Source: Methanoculleus taiwanensis (lineage in GTDB: Archaea; Halobacteriota; Methanomicrobia; Methanomicrobiales; Methanoculleaceae). From it: DNA of 64,000 nucleotides. Position numbers and translations under genes: made by a program. Below the pieces are notes generated by a model. That model worked only from the letters and a program-made list of their open reading frames with translations. It ran no database searches and was not told the DNA's origin. Location: the NCBI RefSeq assembly GCF_004102725.1, contig NZ_LHQS01000002.1, positions 487,984 through 551,983 of the forward strand, given 5' to 3'. Shown here piece after piece: positions 1-8,820 of this stretch. Each line of letters starts with the position of its first letter. Position 1 is the first letter of the stretch.

Positions 1-742
1 GGTATCCACGCTGCATCCGTCCAAGAACGGCGTCCGAGCCGGACTGGACGGGCAGGTGGAGAAACCGGAAGATCTTCTCGCTATCGTAGGCCCGGGCAAG
101 ATCGTCGAGGATCGGAAGGACGGTCGCCGGGTTCATCATCCCGAGGCGGAGGCGGAAGCGTCCCGGAACCGTCACGATCTCCCGGAGGAGATCCGGGAGG
201 CGCTCCCCGCGGTCGATCCCCCAGGCGGAGACGTCCTGGCCGGTGAGCTGGATCTCCTTCGCTCCGCCTGCTGCGAGGGTCCTGACGGCATCGAGGACTG
301 CATCGACGGACTCGCTTGCGATCGCCCCGCGTGCACGGCGCGTGATACAGTAGCTGCAGCTCCCGACGCAGCCCGTGGCTATCTGGACGATGCCGACCGC
401 TCCGTCTGCCGGCGTCCCGGCACTGCCGTACCGTTCCCGTATGCTCTCCGGGAGGATGATCCGGGGACTGCAGGCCGACTCTATCGCATCCATCCGGGCG
501 AGCGGCATGCATCCGGTGAGGTAGAGTTCCTTATCGGCAAAGACCCGCATCCGGCGGATCATATGCCGCTCCGTCGCGCCGATGACGATGCAGGTGTTGA
601 TGACGACGGCCTCGGCCTCATCCGCGCCGACACGGGTGCACCCCTGCCCCTCCAGGATCGCGATCAGTTTCTGCGTGTCCGCGTGGTTGTAGGTGCAGCC
701 GTACGACTCGATATAGACCTTCTTCCCTATCAGGCGCTCCAT
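1..742 (-). CDS. tRNA methylthiotransferase, MiaB/CDKAL1-like radical SAM protein (partial)
   Basis: Reading from the ATG at 742 towards base 1, the frame stays open to the window edge, so the 3' end is missing. The N-terminal UPF0004 domain shows its three iron-sulfur cysteines at about C16 (ESYGCTYNHAD), C51 (NTC) and C78 (TGCMP). The radical SAM cluster motif CVGSCSYC lies near residues 125-132. This arrangement is that of methylthiotransferases; archaeal members of the CDKAL1 branch methylthiolate t6A37 in tRNA, so this is probably an ms2t6A37 enzyme. It is divergent from nadX. The family is clear; the exact tRNA substrate is inferred. Confidence 0.88.
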   Translation of the reverse strand, partial: MERLIGKKVYIESYGCTYNHADTQKLIAILEGQGCTRVGADEAEAVVINTCIVIGATERHMIRRMRVFADKELYLTGCMPLARMDAIESACSPRIILPESIRERYGSAGTPADGAVGIVQIATGCVGSCSYCITRRARGAIASESVDAVLDAVRTLAAGGAKEIQLTGQDVSAWGIDRGERLPDLLREIVTVPGRFRLRLGMMNPATVLPILDDLARAYDSEKIFRFLHLPVQSGSDAVLGRMQRGY

Positions 743-928
743 GGTTCGTCCCGAAAATCTCTGATTTTGTCCGTCCTCCAGCAATTTGCACTTCCCTATC
801 CGCCGGAAGGATCCGGGCGGTTATTTTGCCTTCCCCTGCCTGTTCGGGGCGGATACGACGCGCCGGGGATGGGGCGGCAGTTCGTGGAGCACAATGCTTA
901 ACCGCTGATATTACTATCTCTTTATTCG

Positions 929-1687
929 ATGATTAACGTAGGGTTGCTCGGATGCGGCAACGTCGGCCATATTCTTGCACGACATGCGGAGAACTTCCGG
1001 ATCGTTGCTGTCTTTGACATAATCCCGGACCGGGCGCAGGAGCTTGCGGCGCTCAGTCACGCGGAGCCCTATGCCGATTTTGATGAGTTCCTCCGCCAGG
1101 ATACCGATATCATCGTCGAGGCGGCGTCGGTCGCCGCCGTCAGGCGGTACGGCGAGGCTATCCTCGGGGCAGGAAAAGACCTCGTCGTTTTGAGCGGCGG
1201 CGCCCTTGCGGACGACGAGTTCCGCACCCGGCTTATCGAGGCAGCACGGAGCGCCGGGCGGAAGATCCGCGTGCCGAGCGGTGCCGTTACAGGCCTCGAC
1301 AACTTAAAGATCGGGCAGATCTCCCCCCTGCAGACACTCCTCCTCCGGACGACGAAGTCTCCCGGATCGCTTGGGATCTCGACCCCTGCGCGAATGGAGA
1401 TCTTTAAGGGGATGGCACACGAGTGTATAAAGCAATACCCGAAGAATATCAACGTCGCGGTAGCGCTGGGCCTTGCTGCCGGGAGGGAGGCTGACGTCGA
1501 GCTTTATGTCGATCCCGATGTGGAGCGGAACGTCCATGAGATATTTGCAGAAGGGGAGTTCGGGGACATTTACATCCGGGTGCGGAACGTCCCGAGCCCC
1601 GAGAACCCCGCGACAAGTTACATGGCCGCCCTCTCGATCCTGACGCTGCTCAAGAACCTTGACAATCCTCTGGTGGTGGGGACATAG
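929..1687 (+). CDS. nadX: L-aspartate dehydrogenase
   Basis: A 252-residue NAD(P)-dependent dehydrogenase with the nucleotide-binding motif GCGNVG at residues 8-13 and the later motif YPKNINVAVAL typical of aspartate dehydrogenase. It oxidises aspartate to iminoaspartate, the substrate of quinolinate synthase, replacing the oxygen-dependent NadB and so fitting an anaerobe. No Shine-Dalgarno is evident before the ATG, so the operon may be leaderless. The stop codon is 2 bp before nadA, and nadX-nadA-nadC form one operon for de novo NAD synthesis. Confidence 0.92.
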   Translation: MINVGLLGCGNVGHILARHAENFRIVAVFDIIPDRAQELAALSHAEPYADFDEFLRQDTDIIVEAASVAAVRRYGEAILGAGKDLVVLSGGALADDEFRTRLIEAARSAGRKIRVPSGAVTGLDNLKIGQISPLQTLLLRTTKSPGSLGISTPARMEIFKGMAHECIKQYPKNINVAVALGLAAGREADVELYVDPDVERNVHEIFAEGEFGDIYIRVRNVPSPENPATSYMAALSILTLLKNLDNPLVVGT

Positions 1688-1689
1688 CA

Positions 1690-2580
1690 ATGGAAAAGGA
1701 GCTTCTGGCACTTAAATCTGAGAAAAATGCCGTTATTCTGGCACATAATTATCAGCCGGCGGCAGTCAGGGCGGTCGCCGACGCCGTGGGCGACAGCCTC
1801 GAACTCGCCCTCCTCGCGCGCGACGTGACGGCCGATTGCATCGTCGTCTGCGGCGTCCTCTTCATGGCCGAGACGGCAAAGCTCGTGAACCCCGAGCGGA
1901 AGGTGCTTCTCCCGGCACGGGATGCGGGCTGCCCGCTCGCGGATCACCTCACTCCCGGGATGATCGAAAAGGCACGGGAAGAACACCCGGATGCCGCCGT
2001 CGCCGTCTACGTCAACAGCACCGCCGGGTGCAAAGCGCTCGCCGATATCACCTGCACATCCGCAAACGCCGTCCGGGTCGTCCGGTCGCTTGCAGAGGAG
2101 GAGGTGATCTTCGGCCCCGACGCAAACCTTGCCGCCTACGTGCAGCGGCAGGTGCCGGAGAAAAGAATAATTCCCACCCCTCCCGGCGGGCACTGCTACG
2201 TCCATACCGGTTTTACCCTCGCCGACGTCGAGGCTGCGAGAGCCCGGGGCTGCACCATAGTCTGCCACCCCGAGTGCCGCCCCGAGATCCAGGAACGTGC
2301 CGATATCATCGCCTCGACCGGGGGCATGGTCCGCGGAGGCGCCACCGCAGGCTGCTGGTCGGTCTTTACGGAGCGGGATATGGTATTGCGCCTCCGTTCC
2401 CTGTACCCGGATGGGACGTTCTGTGAGAAAGCGGACGCCGTCTGCGATGATATGAAGAAGATCACGCTGGCCGGACTCCTCCGCTCGCTTGAGCGGGAAG
2501 AGCACGAGGTTACGGTTCCGGATGAGGTCATGCATCCTGCCCGCCGCGCGATCGAGCGGATGCTGGCAGTGCCGGAGTGA
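1690..2580 (+). CDS. nadA: Quinolinate synthase
   Basis: A 296-residue NadA. It condenses iminoaspartate with dihydroxyacetone phosphate to quinolinate using a [4Fe-4S] cluster. The three expected cluster cysteines are at C81, C169 (PGGHCYVHTG) and C252, and the substrate motif AHNYQ lies near residues 18-22. A CHPEC motif at 192-196 is also typical of the long-lived NadA subfamily. The start lies 2 bp after the nadX stop with a GGTGG ribosome-binding sequence, and the coding end abuts the nadC ribosome-binding site. Confidence 0.95.
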   Translation: MEKELLALKSEKNAVILAHNYQPAAVRAVADAVGDSLELALLARDVTADCIVVCGVLFMAETAKLVNPERKVLLPARDAGCPLADHLTPGMIEKAREEHPDAAVAVYVNSTAGCKALADITCTSANAVRVVRSLAEEEVIFGPDANLAAYVQRQVPEKRIIPTPPGGHCYVHTGFTLADVEAARARGCTIVCHPECRPEIQERADIIASTGGMVRGGATAGCWSVFTERDMVLRLRSLYPDGTFCEKADAVCDDMKKITLAGLLRSLEREEHEVTVPDEVMHPARRAIERMLAVPE

Positions 2581-2585
2581 GCCTG

Positions 2586-3440
2586 ATGATCCCGATCGAT
2601 CATCTCCTCGGGTTCATCGAGGAGGATGCCCCCTGGGGAGACGTGACGAGCGACGCCGTCATCCCCGACGTCGTCTGTAGGGCGGAGGTGCATGCAAAGG
2701 CAGCGGGGACGATCGCCGGCCTTGCGGAGGCACGTGCGCTCTTTGAGCATTACGGCGTGGCCGTGCGGCAGCGGATCGCCGACGGAAAGTCGGTCTCGCC
2801 GGGCGAGGCGCTTCTCGAGCTCGAGGGGTCGGCAAAGGCGATTCTGCTCGTGGAGCGGACGGCGCTCAATATCATCGGGCGAATGAGCGGGATAGCGACG
2901 AAGACCCGATCCTGTGTCGAGACGGTGCGGACGGTCTCTCCCCACGTCCGCGTTGCTGCAACGAGAAAGACCTGCCCGGGACTACGGGTTCTCGACAAAA
3001 AAGCGGTCGAGCTCGGGGGCGGCGACCCGCACCGTTTCACGCTCAGCGATATGGTTCTGATAAAAGACAACCACCTTGCCGTCGTTCCGCTTCCAGAGGC
3101 GATTCGAAAAGCCCGTGCGGGGAGCCTCTACCGGACGATCGAGGTGGAGGTCGAGTCTCCGGGAGATGCCGTCCTTGCCGCAGAGGCGGGTGCGGATATC
3201 GTGCTGCTCGACAATATGTCGCCGGCAGAGGTGCGCGGTGCGATCCTGGCCCTTGAAGAGGTGGGTCTTCGGCAGCAGATCATCGTCGAGGTCTCGGGCG
3301 GGGTCACCGGGGCGACCTTGGCGGCGTATGCGGGCACGGGTGCCGATGCCGTCAGTATGGGCGCTCTCACCCATTCGGTCGAGAACTTCGATGTGAGCCT
3401 TACGATTCTGAAGGGCGTGCAGTCGTTCCGCCTTGAGTAG
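2586..3440 (+). CDS. nadC: Nicotinate-nucleotide pyrophosphorylase (quinolinate phosphoribosyltransferase)
   Basis: A 284-residue NadC that converts quinolinate and PRPP to nicotinate mononucleotide. The conserved blocks RKTCPGLR, HRFTLSDMVLIKDNH and VEVSGGV are all present. The ATG at 2586 is preferred over the in-frame GTG at 2577 because GGAGTGA, which also contains the nadA stop, sits 5 nt upstream of it. It is the last gene of the nadX-nadA-nadC operon and converges on the sensor gene that ends at 3445. Confidence 0.95.
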   Translation: MIPIDHLLGFIEEDAPWGDVTSDAVIPDVVCRAEVHAKAAGTIAGLAEARALFEHYGVAVRQRIADGKSVSPGEALLELEGSAKAILLVERTALNIIGRMSGIATKTRSCVETVRTVSPHVRVAATRKTCPGLRVLDKKAVELGGGDPHRFTLSDMVLIKDNHLAVVPLPEAIRKARAGSLYRTIEVEVESPGDAVLAAEAGADIVLLDNMSPAEVRGAILALEEVGLRQQIIVEVSGGVTGATLAAYAGTGADAVSMGALTHSVENFDVSLTILKGVQSFRLE

Positions 3441-3444
3441 CGGT

Positions 3445-4818
3445 CTACCTGACAGGTCCTGCCCGCTCCGGGGTCATATACCTGCTCAGTGTCTGCTGCC
3501 GCGCTCCGGCCTCCGCCAGCCGCTGCTCCTTCCGGGTGCGCCGGATTTTCTTTCTCCTCCGGGCAGCCTTCTTCTCTCCCTCCGGGGCATGCAGGGCGGG
3601 AGGTTCATTCTTTAACAGAAACTCCCGGACTTTTCGTGACTCAAGCCAGCCTTCGTCAAGCTGCCGGACCGTCTCGTTTATCTTTCGGACCTGCTGGCGG
3701 ATCTGTTCGGACTGCTCGTCTTCCATCAGATCCGCCCACCCGAGGATCACCTGCAGCGGATGGCGGAGGTGGTCGCCGAGGATCGCAAACTGCTCGATGT
3801 TCTTCTCGATCTGATCGTAGGCGTGCTTCTTGACGACGACCTGATCCGTAACGTCGCGGCAGACCCCTTCATACCCGATCACGAGATCGTGCCCGGTTAT
3901 CGGGGATGCATAGATCTCGACGACGGATCTGCTGCCGTCGGCGCGTACGAGTTCCGCCTGCAGCCATCCGCCCTCCGGTTCGCCCGCGAGTGTCGTCCAG
4001 AACCGTTCGAGCTCCCGGTCGAAGGGTGGAAGGAGAAACTCGCGAAGATTCCTCCCGATCACCTCACCGGCAGCATATCCGAAGACCTTCTCCACCGCGT
4101 GCGAGATGAAGGTGATCGTGCCTTCTCCATCGCAGATGAAGACGACATCGGCACTCGTATGAGCGATATGCCGGATTCGCTCTTCACCGGTGCAGGGTCT
4201 GCCGGAAGGCCGGCGTCGCGGCATCTGCTCGACTCCTCGCCAGCGGCCGTTCTGTTTTATCAGCATAAAATCGTGGCCGGCCGCGACGTCGACGATCCCG
4301 GAGATGCCGCACCGGCGAAGGGAGTATGTGCAGAGGGCGACTATCCTGCGGCTGTCGATGATCCTGTGGAGGGTGGCTCCGGCACGGCAGAATGCTTTCG
4401 CGTTCTCCGTCTCGGGCGAAGGCATAGTCCCAAGCAGGAATACTCCCGTATACCCCTGTTCCAGCGCCTGCTCCTCATCGGCGATCCACCTGTTCACGAC
4501 CGACTCGGGATCGACGCGGCCGTCTGCTGAGAATACCTCGTCGCAGTCCCGCAACGTGATCCGGCCGGATGAGATCTGCTCATCGAGACCGGGAATTACT
4601 CTGCGAAGAGCCTTCTGTGCATCGCCGATGCCGAAGGGTGCCGACGTCAGACAGATGCAGGCAGCGTTTCTCTCGACGGCCGCCCTCACGAACGGGACGG
4701 CGAGCTCGGCAAGTTCCTGCCGGTTCCGGTAGAGCATGCCGATCTGCGTTCCCCAGGGAACGGTTACGAAGGCATCGTTCTCCGGGGTGCTGATTCTGTC
4801 TTTCGTCATAACGCCCAT
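3445..4818 (-). CDS. MEDS-PAS sensor with a histidine-kinase-like dimerisation helix but no ATPase domain
   Basis: From the ATG at 4818 the protein is 457 residues. Residues about 17-190 match the MEDS domain, the sensory domain of methanogen/methylotroph DcmR-type regulators. Residues about 212-325 are a PAS domain (VVFICDGEGTITFISHAVEK). Residues 335-400 look like a phospho-acceptor helix with an H-box LGDHLRHPLQVILG (H353). No N/G-box HATPase follows; the chain ends in a very basic tail (RRRKKIRRTRKEQR). It may therefore act with a partner kinase or as a non-kinase sensor. The start could also be the ATG at 4809, and a longer frame begins at 4932. TATA-like sequence lies at about 4925-4945. 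Confidence 0.75.
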   Translation of the reverse strand: MGVMTKDRISTPENDAFVTVPWGTQIGMLYRNRQELAELAVPFVRAAVERNAACICLTSAPFGIGDAQKALRRVIPGLDEQISSGRITLRDCDEVFSADGRVDPESVVNRWIADEEQALEQGYTGVFLLGTMPSPETENAKAFCRAGATLHRIIDSRRIVALCTYSLRRCGISGIVDVAAGHDFMLIKQNGRWRGVEQMPRRRPSGRPCTGEERIRHIAHTSADVVFICDGEGTITFISHAVEKVFGYAAGEVIGRNLREFLLPPFDRELERFWTTLAGEPEGGWLQAELVRADGSRSVVEIYASPITGHDLVIGYEGVCRDVTDQVVVKKHAYDQIEKNIEQFAILGDHLRHPLQVILGWADLMEDEQSEQIRQQVRKINETVRQLDEGWLESRKVREFLLKNEPPALHAPEGEKKAARRRKKIRRTRKEQRLAEAGARQQTLSRYMTPERAGPVR

Positions 4819-5291
4819 CCTGCCAGGTCCTTCTCCGGGTTCGGGAAGGCCGGCCGCCCGGCCTAATCGCCTTTTTTCCCAAACAGGGAGACCCGTGGGG
4901 GTGTAAGGAATACTAACTGTATTATACCTCACGTTTTATTTAATAAAAAGATTTCCTATGCTCGCATATAAATCTCCGCGTCTCCAATCCGGTGAAAGTG
5001 CTCTGGGAGACCCTGCGAACCGTGGTCTGCCGCCGGTACCCGGGGGCGGTGCCGGCTCCTGCATCCGGAGGCCCTGAATGGCGTCCTGCTACGGTAAGCC
5101 GCCTCAAAAACGATCCGGGCCTCGGGGGATGATCCGGGCAGCGCTCTTCTCCGGCGATGCCTGCCCGTCACCCTGCACACGTTCCTCTGCAGTACGTATC
5201 GCCGGCGTATCTGCTCTACCCAAAAAAGAGGTCTCTTATTCCGGACGGCTCACAGGAGCGCCGGCGACTCTGTCCGATCACCGTTCGGGTA
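4819..5291. other. Intergenic region, promoter of the sensor gene
   Basis: About 470 bp lie between the sensor start and the next gene. The part near 4900-4945 is AT-rich and holds TATA-like sequence reading towards the sensor gene. An open frame on the minus strand at 4956-5180 gives an arginine-rich low-complexity translation and I do not support it as a gene. Nothing else is recognisable. Confidence 0.4.
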
Positions 5292-5720
5292 TCAGGGAGT
5301 GACGGGGACGTCCTCCAGCTCGAGTTCGTCGAGGAACGGCATGAGGCCTTTGACGTAGGGTGTGGTGCCGGCCTGTCCCTCCTGGAAGAGCTCCCCATAG
5401 GCGAGGATCTCGATAACGAGCGGGATGTCGCTTAGACGGTGGGCAAACTGGGGGTCGGACTCGTTTGCGAATTGCAGGAACCTATCCAGTCTGATGAACG
5501 GCCGCTCGAAGTCCGGGACATCAGAGTACTCTTCAATATCTTTCTCAAGGGTCGATTCGCGTGCCAGATCCTCCTCGAAGTAGAGGTAGATATCGATCTG
5601 CTGCTCCTCACGGATCGTATCAAGATCCCTGATATCGATCTCTGCTCCGGAGGTGACCCCCATCCTCTCGAGTTCCGGGGGGAACGATGCGCTCTCCTGC
5701 GTACCGGTTGGCTCAGCCAT
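5292..5720 (-). CDS. Conserved acidic hypothetical protein
   Basis: A 142-residue, strongly acidic protein with no membrane segment or signal peptide. I recognise no motif. The central part (DIRDLDTIREEQQIDIYLYF) looks helical and beta-alternating, and the codon pattern is like neighbouring core genes. It is flanked by intergenic gaps on both sides and so is probably transcribed alone. Function unknown. Confidence 0.65.
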   Translation of the reverse strand: MAEPTGTQESASFPPELERMGVTSGAEIDIRDLDTIREEQQIDIYLYFEEDLARESTLEKDIEEYSDVPDFERPFIRLDRFLQFANESDPQFAHRLSDIPLVIEILAYGELFQEGQAGTTPYVKGLMPFLDELELEDVPVTP

Positions 5721-5985
5721 ACTAGATCACAATGGCAGACGTACTACAAAAATGATCTGTCTTGTCTCCCGGTTCTGCTCTTCGCAGAAGACCCGTGCAG
5801 CACGGCGGCTGCGGAGGGGCAAAAGCCCTCCGGTACCGTCCTTCTCTTCCATCCCCGGCATGGTCTTTTGTTATCCACCTCTCCTGCAGCTGCCCGGGGC
5901 ATCTCCCTATGGAAGGCTGTGGAGAGCGGGGGGTGCAAACGCTTATAGTTCTGCCGCCCCAGAAGTGGGGTGAGAGGGTCAGTAG

Positions 5986-6528
5986 ATGGACGAGCCCGGT
6001 CGCCCGGAACCAGACAGGGATGTCGATGAGAGGAACCCGGAATCGGTGATCAGAATGTATCTCTCTATGCTCGAGTCCCGAAACCTCACCGACCGTTGGA
6101 GGGCTGCAGAAGCGCTCGGGGAGATTGGTGATGCCCGTGCCGTTCAGCCGCTCATTCGGGCGCTCCGAGACGATTACGCCGAAGTCCGCTGGAAAGCGGC
6201 CCTGTCGCTCGGGGTTGTCGACGGCCGGGTCGCCGTGGAGCCGTTGATCCGCACCCTGGGCGACGAGGATCCGTGGGTCCGGACGGGAGCGGCGCAGGCG
6301 CTTGGGGAGATCGGCGATCCGCGTGCGGTCGAACCGCTCATCGCCCTGCTCCGGGACGATAAACCGAGGGTGCGGATAGCCGCTGCGAGGGCGCTCGGCA
6401 GGATCGGGAACACACGCGCCCGTGATCCGCTCCTCCGACTCGAGAACGATCCCGACGCCGGGGTACGCGTAGCCGTCGTCCGGGCGCTCGGCGAGATCCC
6501 GACCGAACGGGAGATCCCCCTGGCCTGA
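5986..6528 (+). CDS. HEAT-repeat (PBS-lyase type) protein
   Basis: A 180-residue protein made almost wholly of about four 31-residue HEAT repeats after a short polar N-terminus. The repeated signature is RWRAAEALGEIGDARAVQPL, then VRWKAALSLG, VRTGAAQALGEIGDPRAVEP and VRIAAARALGRIG. Such short alpha-solenoids serve as protein-binding scaffolds; no catalytic residue is evident. The ATG at 5986 follows a GAGAGGGT ribosome-binding sequence. Its repeat period (31) differs from the 34-residue repeats of the large protein at 56165-60601. Confidence 0.85.
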   Translation: MDEPGRPEPDRDVDERNPESVIRMYLSMLESRNLTDRWRAAEALGEIGDARAVQPLIRALRDDYAEVRWKAALSLGVVDGRVAVEPLIRTLGDEDPWVRTGAAQALGEIGDPRAVEPLIALLRDDKPRVRIAAARALGRIGNTRARDPLLRLENDPDAGVRVAVVRALGEIPTEREIPLA

Positions 6529-6621
6529 GTAATCTCAGGCGGGTGGCTTTTGAGCCTCAGGGCTTTTAGGGGGCTCTCTTTTTTTGAAAAAGCCATGTAA
6601 AAAATGGTATGCGCTATCGCG

Positions 6622-6636
6622 CTCTTTATATCGGAT
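6622..6636 (+). promoter_or_regulatory. TATA-box region of the cytosine deaminase gene
   Basis: The sequence CTTTATATCGG lies about 30 nt before the ATG at 6661. This is the normal archaeal TATA spacing to a leaderless start and supports 6661 rather than the upstream in-frame start at 6604. Confidence 0.55.
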
Positions 6637-6660
6637 AAGATAGCAATCACAGAAGTACCT

Positions 6661-7095
6661 ATGGATCTCTTCATGAAATGCGCCATTGAAGAGGCGGAAT
6701 GCGGCCGCAACGAGGGAGGTGTCCCTATCGGCTCGGTTCTCGTCAGAGAGGGCAGAATAATCGGTAAAGGGCGCAACAGGCGGGTGCAGCAGAATGATCC
6801 GGTTCTCCACGCCGAGATTGACTGTATCAGGAATGCAGGCAGAATCAGGAGCTACCGGGGCACGGCGCTCTACTCGACCCTGATGCCGTGCTACCTCTGC
6901 GCCGGTGCGGCCGTCCAGTTCGGTATCGGGAAAGTTGTTGCCGGTGAATCGGAGAACTTCGGTGGAGCACGTGCGTTTCTGGAGCAGCACGGCGTCGAGG
7001 TTATCGACCTCGACCTTGCGGTCTGCAAAGAGATGATGCGGACGTTCATCACCGAGCATCCGGAGATCTGGTACGAGGATATCGGGGAAGAGTAG
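6661..7095 (+). CDS. Cytosine deaminase, yeast Fcy1-like
   Basis: A 144-residue zinc-dependent deaminase. Zinc and catalytic residues are visible as HAE (H50, E52) and PCYLC (C77, C80). Beyond the generic CDA fold, the pattern VPIGSVLV, GRNRR, CIRNAGR, VVAGESENF and the C-terminal EIWYEDIGE follow yeast cytosine deaminase Fcy1 closely, so cytosine to uracil is the likely reaction. Fcy1 has HGE where this protein has HAE. The start is set by the TATA box about 30 nt upstream. The next gene begins directly after the stop codon, so the two are probably cotranscribed. Confidence 0.82.
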   Translation: MDLFMKCAIEEAECGRNEGGVPIGSVLVREGRIIGKGRNRRVQQNDPVLHAEIDCIRNAGRIRSYRGTALYSTLMPCYLCAGAAVQFGIGKVVAGESENFGGARAFLEQHGVEVIDLDLAVCKEMMRTFITEHPEIWYEDIGEE

Positions 7096-7938
7096 TTGCC
7101 TGATCCGGGTGTGGGCACGATCCGGCTTGAGCCGACTGCCGCCCTTGTGATGCGGTGGGCCATGCCGCTCTATCGGGCCGGGATTGCCAGACGTTTCGTC
7201 GAATCGCTCGATCTTGCGGCTGGAAGAGACCTTTATGACCGTTGCAGCGCGGTCTGCGACTGGTACGGCGAGGTGATCCTGAACCGGAAACACTGCATCG
7301 GCTCGCTGATCCGCCGGCAGCTCGCGGCGATGGGGGAGGATGCCCGGATCGCCATCCTCGCGGCAGGCAGATCCCCGCTCGGACTCGAACTTGCAGCCGA
7401 CGGCAGTCTCCCTGCTGTTTCGATAGTCGAGGTCGACATTGCCGGGATGGAGGAGAAGGCAGCCCTCTACAGGGCGATAGATCCGGTCTCCTCCCGGCGG
7501 ATCCGGTGCCTGACCGGCGATATCACCGCACCCGGCCCGCGCGAACTGCTCGGGCACGAGCCCGCCCCGTCGATCGTCCTCCTTGAGGGTATCAGTTACT
7601 ACCTCCCGGATCAGAACCTTGCGGAGATCCTCTCGGCATTCCGGTCGGCCGATCTGAGCAACCGATTTATCCTTGAGTATCTGCTGCCGTGCGATGCCGT
7701 CAGGCCGGAGCGGCGGAGCATTCCCCGGGAGATATTCCGGATCATCAGAGAGAGCGCCGGACTTGCCGCCATCCGGGTCTATGCCCCGGACGAGGTCGAC
7801 CGGATTGTTGAAGCCTCCGGCGGGGCGGTCGACGTCCACTACCGCATGAACTGCATGGAACTGTTGCGGACGGGAGAAAACCGCTACTTTCCCGGAGAGG
7901 CTGACGGGTGGATCGCCTGCTGCACGGGACGAATCTGA
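7096..7938 (+). CDS. Class I SAM-dependent methyltransferase, leucine-carboxyl-methyltransferase/TcmP-like
   Basis: A 280-residue protein with features of the PPM1/TcmP family: DWYGEVILNRKHCIGSL near residues 55-70, the SAM-binding strand ARIAILAAGRSPLGLEL near 93-108, the acidic SVVEVDIAGM-like strand, and the post-motif LLEGISYYL near 165. Family members O-methylate carboxyl groups on proteins or small molecules; the substrate here is unknown. The start is a TTG directly abutting the deaminase stop with GGGGAAGAG 5 nt upstream; a GTG at 7111 is the alternative. Confidence 0.75.
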   Translation: MPDPGVGTIRLEPTAALVMRWAMPLYRAGIARRFVESLDLAAGRDLYDRCSAVCDWYGEVILNRKHCIGSLIRRQLAAMGEDARIAILAAGRSPLGLELAADGSLPAVSIVEVDIAGMEEKAALYRAIDPVSSRRIRCLTGDITAPGPRELLGHEPAPSIVLLEGISYYLPDQNLAEILSAFRSADLSNRFILEYLLPCDAVRPERRSIPREIFRIIRESAGLAAIRVYAPDEVDRIVEASGGAVDVHYRMNCMELLRTGENRYFPGEADGWIACCTGRI

Positions 7939-7987
7939 TCTGCTTATCACTGCGAAGCGACCACAGGTGATATACACCTATCAGGAG

Positions 7988-8818
7988 ATGCTGCTCTTGA
8001 CCTCTTCCACGCTCTTTCGCTCCGGCATTCTCGCGATCGCTCTGATCTTTACGGTCTTTACGATGGGTTACCTGCTCGGGAGCCTCCCGGCCGGCTCCGC
8101 GCCGGTGGACGGGCGCGACGTACTCTATCAGGTCTCGACGATCGACGCTCTGCTGCAGGGCGTGTACGACGGGACGGCGTCGATCGAGACCCTCGCCCGG
8201 CACGGCGACTTCGGCCTCGGCTGCTTCGATGCGCTCGACGGGGAGATGCTCGCCCTCGACGGCGTCTACTACCAGCTGCCCGTCGACGGCCGCGTCCGTG
8301 TACCTCCACCGGATGCGACGGTTCCGTTCGCCGCCGTGACCTTCTTCGATCCGGACATGATCGTTCCCCTGCGGAGTGGCATGAACCTGACCGGACTTGA
8401 GGCGGCGGTCGATGCGGCCATCCCTTCAAAGAACTACTTCTCTGCGGTTCGGGTAGACGGCACCTTCGCCTCCGTGACGGTGAGGAGCGTTCCACGGCAG
8501 GAGAAGCCCTACCCGCCGCTTACCGAAGTGGTGGCAGAGGAGCCGGTTATCTTCATCCTCGAGAACGTCAGCGGCACTGCCGTCGGCTTCCGTTCGCCTG
8601 CGTTTACCGCCGGGGTGAACGTTCCGGGCTACCACCTTCACTTCATCACCGACGATCGCACGGCAGGCGGCCACATCCTCGATCTTCGTATCGAAGAAGG
8701 GACGGCCGCGGTCGATAGCACCGCGGCGTTCTTTCTCGAGCTTCCCTCCGGAGAGGATTTCGCCGGGGCGGACCTCACCCTCGATCAGCAGGAAGCCCTC
8801 AAAAAAGTAGAGCGGTAA
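7988..8818 (+). CDS. Alpha-acetolactate decarboxylase with N-terminal membrane anchor
   Basis: The body matches alpha-acetolactate decarboxylase (BudA/AlsD), which turns 2-acetolactate into acetoin. Zinc ligands are visible in YHLHFITDDRTAGGHILD (the HxH pair plus the later H), with FDALDGEMLALDGVYYQ and E-rich beta segments upstream. Unusually, a hydrophobic stretch (GILAIALIFTVFTMGYLLG) near the N-terminus predicts a membrane anchor or uncleaved signal, placing the catalytic domain outside or at the membrane. An in-frame GTG at 7967 or a TTG at 7997 could be the real start. The sequence supports the family strongly; the localisation is inferred. Confidence 0.88.
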   Translation: MLLLTSSTLFRSGILAIALIFTVFTMGYLLGSLPAGSAPVDGRDVLYQVSTIDALLQGVYDGTASIETLARHGDFGLGCFDALDGEMLALDGVYYQLPVDGRVRVPPPDATVPFAAVTFFDPDMIVPLRSGMNLTGLEAAVDAAIPSKNYFSAVRVDGTFASVTVRSVPRQEKPYPPLTEVVAEEPVIFILENVSGTAVGFRSPAFTAGVNVPGYHLHFITDDRTAGGHILDLRIEEGTAAVDSTAAFFLELPSGEDFAGADLTLDQQEALKKVER

Positions 8819-8820
8819 GG

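Noticed and set aside
56-901. Long plus-strand open frame over the first 900 bases
   Set aside because: It is antisense to the methylthiotransferase, which has clear cysteine motifs; the plus translation is low-complexity and arginine/aspartate-rich, typical of high-GC shadows.
4956-5180. 74-codon minus-strand frame upstream of the MEDS-PAS gene
   Set aside because: Arginine-rich, no start context, no homology; typical of random high-GC sequence.
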